Assembly (NCBI GenBank): GCA_001986395.2
Contig: MQVO02000002.1
Location: forward strand, 248,001 to 312,000
Length of the DNA stretch: 64,000 bases
Direction of reading: 5' to 3'
Source: Irpex lacteus
Lineage: Eukaryota; Basidiomycota; Agaricomycetes; Polyporales; Irpicaceae
The stretch's first letter is position 1. Each line of letters starts with the position of its first letter. The notes beneath the pieces are model-generated. The model saw only the letters and a list, made by a program, of their open reading frames with translations, was not told the origin of the DNA and did no database searches. The position numbers and the translations under genes are program-made. This document shows positions 10,155 to 21,368 of this stretch, piece after piece.

Positions 10155-10813
10155 TCAAAGATCGAGAGTAACACAACTTAAACCCCGTTGACTTCGACTT
10201 GGCCGCTTCCTAGCGACTCCCGTTCTAGGACGCATGATCTGACGAAGGAGAAACTTGAGTAGACCTCCTGCCTGAGCATTTTTTCGAGGAAATATCTTTC
10301 GGGTCTTCTTCGTGTATTTCGCTAACGCGACCTCAGTAGGGTACGTAGCAACATGCGCCCCGGTACCCTGCGCGTCCACGAGGTCGACAAGATTGACGTG
10401 AATTGTTTTAAACAGCTAATGCTCGTTCAATATCTGAAGTAAAGCCAGTCGGACGGGAGTCAAGGGTGATTCACCTTCTTACACTCTGCCACACTTCCTG
10501 GAATGGGATCTACGTCTATTGCGTGACACAGCTTCTGCCACCCTTGTATATCGGTCTCTTCTTTGCCGTACGTGTCGTTGAATTGGAGCACCAGAGCAGT
10601 TTGCAAAGCCTTGCGTTCATCCTTGCGTTCATCTTCATCCCAGTGTTTTTGCTTCGCTAGGCGATGGAAGTGAGCTATCGTCTCCTTCGATTCATCGTAA
10701 TTGAACTCGGGAAAACGATCGAAATATTTCCGCAAGTGGATCTACTCTGCTGGTCAGGATCCAAGGTACGGGTCTCATAAGAAGTTTGATTGCGATCTCA
10801 CCTGAGATGCCAT
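10155..10813 (-). CDS. Tandem family copy E (conserved fungal protein, unknown function)
   Basis: Exons 10802-10813 (MASQ), 10475-10741 (267 nt) and 10155-10415 give 179 residues. Motifs are IHLRKYFDRFPEF, YDESKETIAHF, YGKEETDIQGWQKLCHAI, LFKTIHVNLVDLVDAQGTG and GGLLKFLLRQIM. In place of the NPG motif it reads RPRTG, and the basic tail (RKRPSRSQRG) differs from the others. It is the most distal copy of the array and shares exon 1 (MASQ) most closely with copy B (MARQ). A TATATTTA box lies about 65-72 nt upstream of the ATG. Upstream DNA lacks the inverted-repeat element of copies A-C, so regulation may differ. Confidence 0.85.
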
Positions 10814-12761
10814 CCTGCAGGGCAGCAACGAGGACCGGAGGCTAGGATGGTAGACGATTACGGTCGGCAGTATGAGGTAAATATAGGCTGAGGTCTCCAA
10901 GGAAGAGTGGGGGTAGCGCCTTCACTTGGACAACGCGAATAGGTCTTCGGCTAAGCTTCTCTCAAAGAGTATCACCTTGTTGCACAGGTTGACATACACA
11001 TGATCAGAGGTGCTAGAACGAATTCACTTCAACATGCGTTGTGGCGGCACTGGCGGGAAGACCCAACTTGAAAGGCAAAGAATGAAGGTAGTACAGTACC
11101 TGTGGATTCCATTTACGTCCCGTTGGACCAGGCTAGATGCGTCTTCGCTGTGTAATTCCGCCGAGCAAAATTTCCATGGCCAAGAAGCCATCTACGAGAA
11201 GCAATGAGAATACGCCAAGTGCACGAAAGACTGGTCACTGACCGATACTGACCCTTTAGCTTGCTGCGCCTCGAGCAGATCCTGCAAAAAACCGTAACAT
11301 CTATGCCCAGTGCGTTTATACGGTTCATTCACTGAGATAAGTCGAAACGATACATATAGATTACGCAGTGCCAAAACACAACAAGCTTGACGGCAGTGAC
11401 GACTACTATGACACCTCGACGCGCTACTCGGCGGGTGGCGCAGTCAGCAGAAGAATATTCCTTGATATACAAGTCGGTTTTAGGAGCTAGAAATAGAAAC
11501 CTCAAGAGCGAAAGTGGGACCTGAGGCCTGAGGGTTAGGATGAACTGAGTTTGGACCTGCGAATGATGGTGTCACGTATGGCGCCAATAACGCCACAAAG
11601 ACTGTTACTTACCATTCCCGGAGAGACTAGAACTGGCTCAGTAGACTCTCTTCGACGTGCTGAACTTCATAGACTTGACTTCGAGTAGCGAGGGAAGATC
11701 ATCATCCATTTGCGATCAGAGATGCACTCCCTGCTGTTCAACATTGCTACTCGGTGGCGTTGAGGCCTTCCCACTGAACTTAGAGATTACCCCAGAGAAC
11801 ATAGAGGAGAGCCACCCGACGTCAGGTTCACTCCCATTCTGAGACCTGCCATCGATCTGATAGTCAGCCTGTGTAGCAAACAACATTCGATAACCTGGTA
11901 CATACTGATCTGCTTTGGCTGTGCTGACCTCTGAATCGGTCAAGGGCGTAATCTGCTCCCTAACATTATCATCGAGCGCTGTCTGTTCTGCTGATCGAAG
12001 GGTCCACCCAGATTACGACAGGGTTCGATCTCGCAACTCTGTGGTCTAGCAATAGGGCTTCGGTCTACCGAATCCTGAACCAGTGCCAAGTTTGCCATAG
12101 GTATGCGGGCCTCTGTCTTGCCAGAGCTGTCGGGACTAAACAGTGCTACCGCACAATAAAATTGATGTTGGGCTCCTTCACGGTTTGCACAATCATCGAG
12201 GGAGTCAACGACTGCGTTCCGCGTCGACGTCAGGTCTTCTCGGAAAACATAATTCTCCATACGGCTGAGTTCCTGCAGGGCCACCGCATGGAAAAGGTTC
12301 GACTGGGTCCTATTAGGTGTGTACAATCAGCGTGGACTGAGGAGTCCATTGAGGTCGACAACGTTGGGCCCGCTTGAGGGGACATGACGAGGAGAAAGAA
12401 CGTCGTCGAGGAGCTCCAATTTGCGACCGACGCCTTTACATCGATGTGGGAGACGCCACGTGTAACGACTGAGAAAACTGAGATAAAGTTTATCTGTAGA
12501 TTTCGAGCCACAATGCCCAAGTGAGCCAGACAGTGTCAGAAGTCCACATAATGAGTAGTATAAAGACGAAACAAGGGAGAGTGTACGGGGCATATATCAT
12601 GGAGCATACATCATGAGGGGCATAGACACCGACAAGATAAGTTGCTTGGAGAACTGACAAACTCATGAGCATAGTGAGTAGAAATTGGCATGGTGAGTCG
12701 GATTGCACGGAGCCTGCTCCCAAAAAATAAATAGTTTAGTTTACCTGGCTGCATCTGCATC
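10814..12761. other. Gap of 2 kb with unresolved minus-strand frames
   Basis: Three abutting minus-strand frames (12327-12593, 11940-12326, 11716-11943) have moderate protein character. The last of them ends with a possibly amphipathic segment (WLSSMFSGVISKFSGKAS). I could not join them with convincing splice sites or recognise any domain. This may be a species-specific gene, a decayed gene or plain intergenic sequence. Transcript data would decide. Confidence 0.25.
10878..10885 (-). promoter_or_regulatory. TATA box of family copy E
   Basis: TATATTTA on the minus strand, about 65-72 nt upstream of the copy E start codon. Confidence 0.4.
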
Positions 12762-14334
12762 TCATGCACGCAACTGCAGGGCAACAAGAACAACGCTAGT
12801 GGAATAACGATCGTGTAAGCCGGGATTTACGCGGCCAAAGTGTGCACGTACATAAACAGCAGAGTCTCCGCAGGCGCAAGACTTTCCGGAGGTTGAACGA
12901 AGACTCGCCCTCCATTCGTGGCGACATTGGTAGTGCTGTACGTCGTATAGGAGGCGATCGATATGTTCTTCCAAGGCATCGAGCCGTCGAGTATCGATTG
13001 TGGAGTAAGAGACGTTACTCTTAGGAGAAATGGGTGGAGGTGGTTCTTCTTTGTGCTTTGCTCGACGTTCTTGAGCCTCGATGCCACGTAAAACAACGGT
13101 TTCTCGAGCGTGTATGTGACCTTGTAGCTGAGCCGGAGCACTGCTTCTTACACTTCGTTTCAAGGGTGGGTCAGGAGGTCGCTCAGGAGGGGGAGGATGA
13201 ATCCAAGTCTGGCGAAACCTCTCCGGGCGAGGGACAGGTGGTAGAACCGGAACTGAAGGCGGTCGTGCCATATCATCTCCGTCCACATCACTAGCAATCA
13301 GACGACCCTCTTCCCAAAGCGGACACTTGCATGTCTTCCACTTCACCCCACATCGGTAACAGAACTGTGTCTTACACACGCACGTAATGTGGAAGCAGCC
13401 GCTCTTGAGCTCGACCAGCCTGTCGCATCCAGGGCACTGCTGCGCGCAGCCTCGCTGCACCAAACGCCGAGGGACGTCGTCCGGTCTACACGCGTGCAGG
13501 ACGTGCTTCTTCACTTCGCATCGACATCTACTGCACGTGCGGGTCGCGCATCCTGATTCTGTGCAAGTGTACGCGTGAGGTGGGCCACCCCTGGATTTCG
13601 TCCGAGGACCAAGGAAGCGGTTACAGGTCACCTTTGAACAGTAGACGCGTTTGGGCGTGCTGAACTCCTGGGTCTTGAGAGAGAACAGGCATAATAACTG
13701 CGGGTCCATGTGCTTCTCGAATAGAGAAGTTGGTACTGTATCTTGACAGCATCGTGGGGGAAAGATGGATTCATCCTGCGTAGAGGCCCTGATCAGACTA
13801 AGAAGACATGGTATATCGTAGAAGTGTCCGCAGGGTACTCGGACCGCATTCGCATCCATAGCCATATGTTGACACGCAACACATTCATGTTTCTTGAAAC
13901 CATGACTGTAAGGAAGCATTATCAGCGACAATAACTTTAATGAGCCCATGTGATGAACAGAACATACAGAGATCGTCGAAGGAACAGCCGTGCGGCCGTA
14001 CTTGCGGCCGCTACATGCGATTTCCGCTCAGCGTTCTGAGCAGAAGCAGTCGGCGGTTCTACAAAGATCAGTCCGGACCTGACAGAACAAAGTAAGACGC
14101 CGAAGTAAACGTGTGAACGGCACCGTACCTGGGCCCCGTCGGACGCGCCACGCTACTCAGGATATCTCTAGGCCTACTGGGTGTCCTGACCGCTTGAAGC
14201 TTAACAGGACCTCCTAGGACAACAGAGGGTGGCTTGGAGTTCAAATCAGCCCAGAGGTGAATATCTGTGTCGGCCAGCTTGAGCGCAATCTTGGCATTCT
14301 GGACAAAGGAGTCTCGAGGACCGTCGTAAATCAT
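12762..14334 (-). CDS. RBR-type (RING-IBR-RING2) E3 ubiquitin ligase
   Basis: Minus-strand exons 14129-14334, 13968-14078 and 12762-13905 join in frame to 486 residues. The N-terminal third has no recognisable domain. RING1 begins at HECVACQHM with CGHFYDIPC and a terminal PPRCC (about residues 110-165). The IBR region follows (YCSKVTC, YTCTESGCATRTCSRCRC). RING2 reads CPGCDRLVELKSGCFHITC, then CKTQFCYRCGVKWKTCKC, and includes the SGCFH cysteine that corresponds to the catalytic thioester cysteine of HHARI/Parkin-type ligases. Such enzymes carry ubiquitin on RING2 before passing it to a substrate. A Pro/Arg-rich linker, a short helical segment (LDALEEHIDRLLYDV) and a Cys/His-bearing tail end the protein. 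The start at 14334 is the first ATG after an in-frame stop; a further upstream exon is possible. The two splice joins restore an open frame from the IYDGPRDSF region into RING1. Confidence 0.85.
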
Positions 14335-16737
14335 GTTGCAATCTTGTCAAGGAGAGTACTTGGTCCGTGTGAGTTCCTAGTGATCAAACAAAACATAGAA
14401 GCTGGATAGATCGACTCAGCAGTTGAAAAGGAAGGGCCAGCCTTAAGAGAAGAGATTGAAGATATGTCGAGGAGAAAGATCCGCGAAGAAGGGGCGATTG
14501 CGATAGCCCGACAACGTCCCACATACAGACCCTTATCATCTACAAAACACGTTGTAGGGGTGAGCTGGAGTCTTTATGCTTCCACCGCTCAAATGACCTT
14601 GACCTGATGGAGTCTATAGATCGGTACTTGCACGCACATATTAGGCCAGCAGTTGGTACTTCATGAAAGTCTACAGGCAATCAGGTGGTCGGTCAGATCG
14701 GTCTCTCGCTAACCACGTGTGGCGAACATACCGTAAGCTACTTCACGAGTGCGTTTGTTAGAAACTCAAGCTCCATATATTGTGCGACCTTGAATCACGA
14801 AAACGCAATGCAGTCGGCGAACAACCGAGCCGTGACACTGAGCGAGGCGTACTTACCCTACTTCGGCTAATGCCTTTGCTTCGAGAAGTGGATGTCGCGC
14901 CTTGCGCGGATAATGTCCATGAAATTGCCAAAGATACTTAATGCAGATCTATGCCGTTGCATGCAATACGTTCCACAGCTCAATTTGTTTGGCAAAGAAT
15001 CAAGGTTCGTGTAGTTGGCGAGATTGCAAATCCTCGCATTACAATCTGACGGGTATCGACGAGCGGCCTATGGCAGAGAAAAGTGAACACTACCTGCATG
15101 ATAAGCACGAATAGTAAGGCACTCTGACCGGGAGTATACTCACCTATCTAGGCGACGAGAACAAAGCACCCCTACCAATGAATCATCATCCCGCCCTTAG
15201 TGATACTTCCAGTTTTATTCATGATACGAAACAAAGGGGACCCTAAAGAGGTAAGAATCAGTGTTCTTTCTGTGTGAATAGACAGCAATGGCACCAGCAT
15301 ACCTCATTTAATATTTAGGGAACGATACTGCGCCAAACCACAAGGTTAGTTCGTTAGAGTTCGCGTGAGGCTGTAGATATCTAGATCCAGCTATTTGCTA
15401 AACCATCTGCAAATGTGGTTTTATGGATCTGGTCAACTTCTTCGAGATGATTTGTGCATTAAACTTGAAGCTTGAGGTTCAAAGGTACCCGTGTAGTGAC
15501 AACGTAAAAGTGACCATTGCAGGCCCCAGCTGGTAGTACGGTCTTCGCGGGCATTGCCGGCCTGCCAATGCCGGCCTCCGGTGATGGTGGCCACTCATCG
15601 GCGCCGGCCGCGGACGTAGCTTTGTTCACTACACTCAACTGTCTTTCTATCATGACACGCTCAAGCTACATATAGCCAATATTTTCAAGTTTGAAAAAAT
15701 GGTAATAGGAAGTTGTGAGACAGCTTACAACGACCGGAAGCGAGAACTAGTGAGTACGCCCTGTGCCTTACTGAGTCTACACGACAGTAACTGCAGGTTC
15801 TTATCTGACATTTCTATAGACAGAAAGCGTAACTGCTACATGAGTCGCTGCAGCAGCTACAGGTAGAGAACTATAAACTATAACGGCGAACTTCAGAGCC
15901 GAAAGAAAGCTTCAAGTTCAGAACGGCTAGCACGCAGCCCGCGGACGCAAGTGTCACGCGTATTATCTACACCAGCATTGCCAACTAGCTCAGCTTGGCA
16001 TCTGCGCAACCTATGACATATGCTGTGTAGATCGTAGCAGATGATCAACTAGGTATGCTTGCAAATACGATCTTTCATGGTCCTGCTCAAGCATTTTGAT
16101 GGCTCCACTGTAGCCTAACAACCACCCAACTTGCAGCGTTAACGTTTACAGTCGGCGGTGGTACCCTTCATCTAAATAATTTGAGCAAACGTTGTTCAGG
16201 TCTTCTGCGAGCGCGAAGCGACGACGACCTCTGACGAAGACAGATCAGGATGGTTTTAGTCGCTTCTCCGCGATCTACGGGAGTCTTTGCAATGCAGGTG
16301 AATAAATCAACTGAGCCAATGATACCCCCTAGACACTGATCTGCAGGTTTTCGATACAGGAACGCTTCTTCAGCCACCAAAGGGCGGCCAACGTTCCTGT
16401 ATGCCCGCGCGATTGGCCACGAGGATATCTTCGGCCTTGACGATCACACATCAACGTCAATAATGTCATATGGCCATTTCCCTCTTCGTGCACTATAAGT
16501 CCGATCTTCTTCATGCCAAACTTAACACAACATCGCTGTGCTGCTCTCGGCTGTGAAATAGATATAAGAACGGACGATGCGCCTGGGGAGAAGCTCAAGC
16601 CGCGCTGAGCGTTGCCCCCTCCTAGTCGTTTCCCTTTGTTTTTGTTTTGACGCAGGCGTGAAGTTGCTACTGTAAGATCTTCCATTTTGTTTAATATCCC
16701 TATCGGCTTTCTGGTGTAGCTTGGGCTACCACTTGAA
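14335..16737. other. Gap of 2.4 kb, no gene supported
   Basis: No frame in this stretch combines a start, splice sites and protein-like composition. A GC-rich patch at about 15540-15620 contains a short imperfect inverted repeat around GCATTGCCGGCCTGCCAATGC. A minus-strand frame at 16329-16685 (118 codons) looks accidental. The right end serves as the promoter of the 7TM gene. Confidence 0.35.
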
Positions 16738-18511
16738 ATGGGTGCAAATGTTATTCAGGGAACTGCAACGGATTTTCCGGAAGAGCAGATGTAAGTCATA
16801 AACATCGTTCTCGCTCGCCCTGATATAGAGCTGACCCGCGGTACTTAGTTATGTCCACAGTTTCCTACATCTAGTTGGCATTAGTAAGTATCTATTGTGA
16901 CTCTCATGTACAAAACGCCTTGAGTCTGAACTGTCCCCATAGCGATACTCTTTTACGACCACCTTCTCACCTTCGGCCAAGAACTCTCACGAATATGGAC
17001 GTCTCCTGGCTCAGGTGCTTCTGTGCACTTTTTACTCACTCGTTATTTTGCATTCTTTTCCGTAAGTCCTCTCTACACTCCTTGCCAACCATGTCTTCAT
17101 TTCTGACAAAACAATACAATAGATTATAACGATCACATTCGGGAACTTTGCAAACTCATTCCAAACAGTTGAGGTATGAACTCTCTCTAATCACCACCCA
17201 ACATAGAACAAATCAGCTCACCATTCTAAAGAGGTACAGTATGGTTCAACATTGCCACACACAGTCAGCGTCTGCTGAACTTTGGCTCCTAGCTGTGTGA
17301 ACTATGCATTCTATCGACAGATAGTTCTCATGGCCACGCAGATATTGGTCGCAAGTGAGTCTAAGTCCCCTCCTTGTCGACTGACCGAACGCATGATTGT
17401 TGATTGCTCCTCAAGATATGCAATTCCTCAGGACATACGCTTTGTATTCGAAGAGTAAACGTATCGCCGCTCTTGTGTTTGGTGTGGGCTTTGTACTGCT
17501 CTCTCTTTCTATAGTGAGTGGTACTTTCGCTTTAGACCATTGACTTTAGTACCCTAGAGACTGATCTTCTGCGTAGTGGGCTGTTACTGGACAAGCTGCC
17601 GAAGTCTCGCTTCAACAAGGCTGCCATATCGCCCCTTCAAAGACGTCGTGAGTAGACACTCTGCATACACAATGATTACATCTAATGCACGACAATAGCT
17701 CCATCCGTAGGTTTACCACGTTGAAGTGCAAAATGAAAATGCACATACTAATCTGATCGTGTTGTATCACAATAGATATTGCAGTAGCTTGGGAGGCGCT
17801 ATTTGCGTTCGATGCCATGATCTTCATCTTGACGATCCTCAAGACGTATAAGGAACGTGTTGGCAACAAGCTAGTAGGGCGTTTGAACCTCATATCACTC
17901 ATGTTTCGAGATGGTCAGTCGCTCCTGACAGTTTGCTATTGTCAGCCATTACTGATGTATCTCTTGGATGTGTAGGTGCAATTTACTTTGGGTAAGTTCT
18001 TTCGATGCTTCGCACTCAACAAAGATCTCAAGAACAAACAGCGTGATGATGCTTGCACAGGGTGCCAACGTCATCACTTTCTACGTGAGACATTCCTTGT
18101 ACGTATTATGGATTGTACTCATGGTTCCACCGTCACAGGTTGCTGCGGTACGTATACGTGGCCTCTCAAAGAATGTAGTTTGATATTTATGACCAATACA
18201 GCCAGCGCTGCGAGGCGCGTTGTCGACGGCTGCAAGCACGTACGTGACTCTCCCATTTTCTATCGCGGTTGGTGTTGAACATCAGTATTAACTCCTCGAC
18301 ACCGAGCAGTATCTCTGTAACAATGATGTCCAGATTGACTCTCAACCTGCACAATTCAGCGGAACATACAGACCATATCAACGCAACAACAGTGCCATTC
18401 TCAACTCATATCATATCAACTCTGCAGTTCACGACGCGGCATAGGCTCGACGAAATAGATGAACAGGGAGAAGAATATGATCCCGGCGAAATCGGACGCA
18501 GCCAGGCTTGA
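16738..18511 (+). CDS. DUF6533-type seven-transmembrane (GPCR-like) protein, 15 exons including microexons
   Basis: Exons: 16738-16790, 16861-16883, 16943-17061, 17123-17173, 17232-17233, 17293-17354, 17416-17513, 17577-17647, 17699-17706, 17776-17913, 17976-17991, 18042-18084, 18139-18147, 18202-18239, 18286-18511; total 957 nt, 318 residues, in frame throughout. The N-terminal part (TILFYDHLLTFGQELSRIW, then LLTRYFAFFS) is the DUF6533 signature of basidiomycete receptor-like membrane proteins. Seven hydrophobic segments can be placed. ESCVNYAFYRQ before TM3 and QQGCHIA in the second outer loop supply the cysteine pair expected in GPCR-like folds. The tail after SVTMMSRLTLNLH is short and acidic. 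Exons of 2, 8, 9 and 16 nt are required to keep this protein. The 2-nt exon is supported by normal flanking introns of 58 and 59 nt. A single longer intron joining 17173 directly to 17331 is the main alternative, but it would lose the conserved Cys. Ligand and partner are unknown. Confidence 0.82.
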
Positions 18512-19565
18512 GTGCACGCATGTTGGTGGGGATGTCGGTCGCGTTCAACAATTGTATCATTAGATTGACAAATTATCAGCACAGGTTTCTGAGAAGAGGG
18601 AACGTACTCCTAACCTAGTTGCAATGCACACGCAGATCCCGATGATTGCAAGTTGCTGTTCAGTCAGCCTACCTATAGTGGGTTATGGGGATCTGCAATC
18701 GAGGATCAGACAAACGTGGTAAGGGATGGACATCATGCTCGATAACAGTGGGAGTGGATTTACAAGTCTACAAGCGATGACTGTCTCAACCAACTCTCAG
18801 CCATCCTTAAAGCTTGAAGCTTCAGAAATCAGAATGTACTGTATATTTTGCTTAATATTGTCAAAGGATGTATAAACATGTGTTTGCGTATGACGCATCA
18901 CATTCAAGTTGATGCGGGTATCTAGAGCTCTGCTGTTCACCACCACTACATTACCAATACGCCCCAGTCGAGCCCTTACGACACGTCTCGAATGGGAAGC
19001 CCACGAGCACTGAGACATATGTGCCCACCGTACTTCTATCTTCCTCGCACCTCGTTTCGGGGAAACTGATGAGCAAATACTGCCCAATTCATAGTAGGAC
19101 CATGCACGACCGGATGACTCTCGGTGACGGAGAACCACCACAGTCTCAGCTGAGAAGTTCTTATGAACGTCAGCCGTGTTGCTTCAATAGCGATAAAGGC
19201 AATCTTCGGTGGTTGTGGCCCAGATATGACCTGCACGAGCTGGCTACCACGAGTACCGCTGCGGCCGGTGTCATTACGAGAGCGCTCACTGCTCAGACAA
19301 TCACCACGACGACCGTGTATATTTCAGTCGCTCAAGTATGGTCTTATCTCCTACTTACCCCCTCCCCCAAGCCGCTGGAGCAGTGGTGAAGATAGGTTTG
19401 GGGTGCAGCCGAGAGGAATATCTTCCGACCAGCACAGCCATACGAGACATCCTCATCCGAGTCGTTTAAACAATCATCTTCAGTAAAAGCTAGAACTTGA
19501 ATAGGTGAGCAGATAAGCCGCACTGAGGAGTAAGTTGACTAACTGCGTTTGTTTCGTGTCAAGAC
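18512..19565. other. Intergenic, no gene supported
   Basis: Frames on both strands around 18800-19480 overlap each other and look accidental. The stretch probably holds the 3' end of the 7TM gene and the promoter of the F-box gene. Confidence 0.35.
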
Positions 19566-20987
19566 ATGCCACGACACATCGAAGACCTCCCTACAGAGCT
19601 CATCTGCTCTATTCTCGAGGAACTTACTCCTGTTCCTGAGCCATACAATCAGGCCGACGGACTTGATTGGTTCGGTCTTCAATCACACTGCAGTCCTGAA
19701 CCGGACGACATCGACCTCAGACGGGACCTCGCGACATGCTCGCTCGTCTGTAGAACATGGCGCGAGATCACACTTCCTCTTCTATTCCGAACACTACCTC
19801 TTCAGGTGTCGCCGGAAGGTAGAGGCAAGGGCTTGAGCGAGGCCCTCTCCTGGCTGAAGACTGTGCCATGGATCTGCGACTGCGTCAAGAACGTCCAGTT
19901 CACAGTGCCGTTGGCCGAGGCGTTCGCGTCGGACCTGCCAGACGATGGATCGCAGTATTACAGCCTGTCACTACTCGGAGAGGTCCTCGACATGTTTCCC
20001 AAGCTACAGGAGGTAGCGATGCAGGACATCCTCCTAAGACCAGACGTATGCGAGTCGTTGCAGCTTCCGAAACGCGCCCTCAATCTCAACAGGTTCTCGT
20101 TCATCTTCCGTCATCGCTCACCTTTCGACATGTGTCTGACGGATGTTCTCTGCCTTTTCCCATGGCTCGGCAACGTCAAACGAGTCTCTCTGCAACGAAT
20201 ATTCGGCCTGCAGCTGCGCCCGTCGTTCCCACTCCCCAAACTTCAAGCGGGTCTTCACATCGAGTCACTCGACATCTCCTCGGTGACCGGTATCCACGGA
20301 CTCACCCGGGTATTGGCTCAAACGACCTCCTTCCGCGCCCACGGCCTCAGAAGCCTCAGTCTAAACCTCAACGCCATTCCAGGTCGCTTTGACGAAGGCG
20401 ACGTCGAGGAATTCCTCGCTCTCGTCGCTCCCCAATTAGAGGAGTTCAACTGCAACGTCGGTTGGTTCATCGCCCGTGAGTCGTCCATGTCCTCCCTCGT
20501 ACGACCATGGCACCTTCATCTTAACTCCACCCTCCACCCCCTCTCCTGGGCAGCCCGTCGACACGCTCGTCTTGACTTGTCTGGATTCACGTCACTCAAG
20601 AAGTTACGGGTGATGTTCTACACCATCGGCGACTTCAAAGACGAAGAGAACCGTGCTGATATGCTCGCTGTCGCCAATATCCTCGCGTCACTTACCGCAA
20701 ATCAGACATTGACGGGAGTGTATTCGTCGGTGGAAGAGGTGACGATGACCTTAGTGCTTGACGACTGGTTGTATGAACCCGAGAGACGTGTGCCTGGGAA
20801 GTACCTCGCCGGCACCTGCTCGGCTGAGTTGGCCCAGATCCAGCATGCGATGACCCAACTGAAGATGCTGAGGTCGTTTAGGATTATGAGACATGGTCAG
20901 AAGATACGTACATTCGACGAAGACGATCGAACGGCGTTCGCTTCGGCTTTGCCGGTGCTCAAGAAACGAGGGGTGTTACGCTTTTAA
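19566..20987 (+). CDS. F-box protein, single exon
   Basis: An uninterrupted frame of 473 codons starts MPRHIEDLPTELICSILEELTP. The N-terminal IEDLPTELICSILEEL, together with CSLVCRTWREITLPLLFRTL at about residues 55-75, is an F-box, which binds Skp1 in SCF ubiquitin ligases. The remaining 400 residues contain leucine-rich-like strands (LHIESLDISSV, LRSLSLNLNAIP, LRVMFYTIGDF), typical of the substrate-binding half of mushroom F-box proteins. F-box families are greatly expanded in agaricomycetes, and targets are generally unknown. The lack of introns is unusual next to its neighbours. The gene converges with the Ser-rich gene on the other strand, with about 380 nt between the stop codons. Confidence 0.85.
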   Translation: MPRHIEDLPTELICSILEELTPVPEPYNQADGLDWFGLQSHCSPEPDDIDLRRDLATCSLVCRTWREITLPLLFRTLPLQVSPEGRGKGLSEALSWLKTVPWICDCVKNVQFTVPLAEAFASDLPDDGSQYYSLSLLGEVLDMFPKLQEVAMQDILLRPDVCESLQLPKRALNLNRFSFIFRHRSPFDMCLTDVLCLFPWLGNVKRVSLQRIFGLQLRPSFPLPKLQAGLHIESLDISSVTGIHGLTRVLAQTTSFRAHGLRSLSLNLNAIPGRFDEGDVEEFLALVAPQLEEFNCNVGWFIARESSMSSLVRPWHLHLNSTLHPLSWAARRHARLDLSGFTSLKKLRVMFYTIGDFKDEENRADMLAVANILASLTANQTLTGVYSSVEEVTMTLVLDDWLYEPERRVPGKYLAGTCSAELAQIQHAMTQLKMLRSFRIMRHGQKIRTFDEDDRTAFASALPVLKKRGVLRF

Positions 20988-21368
20988 GTAAAACCCTTGT
21001 CATTGTACCACAGTAGATCGATACTTCTGCATACGGCAACACAGTCATATGAGTATCCACGTAAATTCCTGTATTCTAAGTAGTAGTATGAGTATGAGAG
21101 ATCCATCCACGAGGTTGAACACGAAAAACAATCAAAGATGTCGACAAAATGCGAACGAAATAAAAAGGACCGAGTGACCAGCTGTAGTATACGCACTTAT
21201 GCACGCACCGCACAGAAAAAGGATGAGCCTGCAACCACCACTGAATTCTCCAACGCCCCGCGCAGAAAACAGAAACAGAAACAGAAAAACAACACACAAG
21301 GAGATTAATTAAATGCCATACACTATATCACCGACGTTGACAAGACGTCTTGCACTCGCTGCTCGTGT
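20988..21368. other. Convergent 3' ends
   Basis: About 380 nt between the stop of the F-box gene and the stop of the minus-strand gene. AT-rich stretches on both strands are compatible with 3' UTRs and polyadenylation signals. Nothing else was seen. Confidence 0.4.

Noticed and set aside
11476..11501. GGTTTTAGGAGCTAGAAATAGAAACC resembles in pieces the start of a Cas9 single-guide scaffold (GTTTTAGAGCTAGAAATAG).
   Set aside because: The match is interrupted by an extra base and stops where the scaffold would continue; no tracr hairpins, promoter or vector sequence follow. It is a chance hairpin in intergenic fungal DNA.
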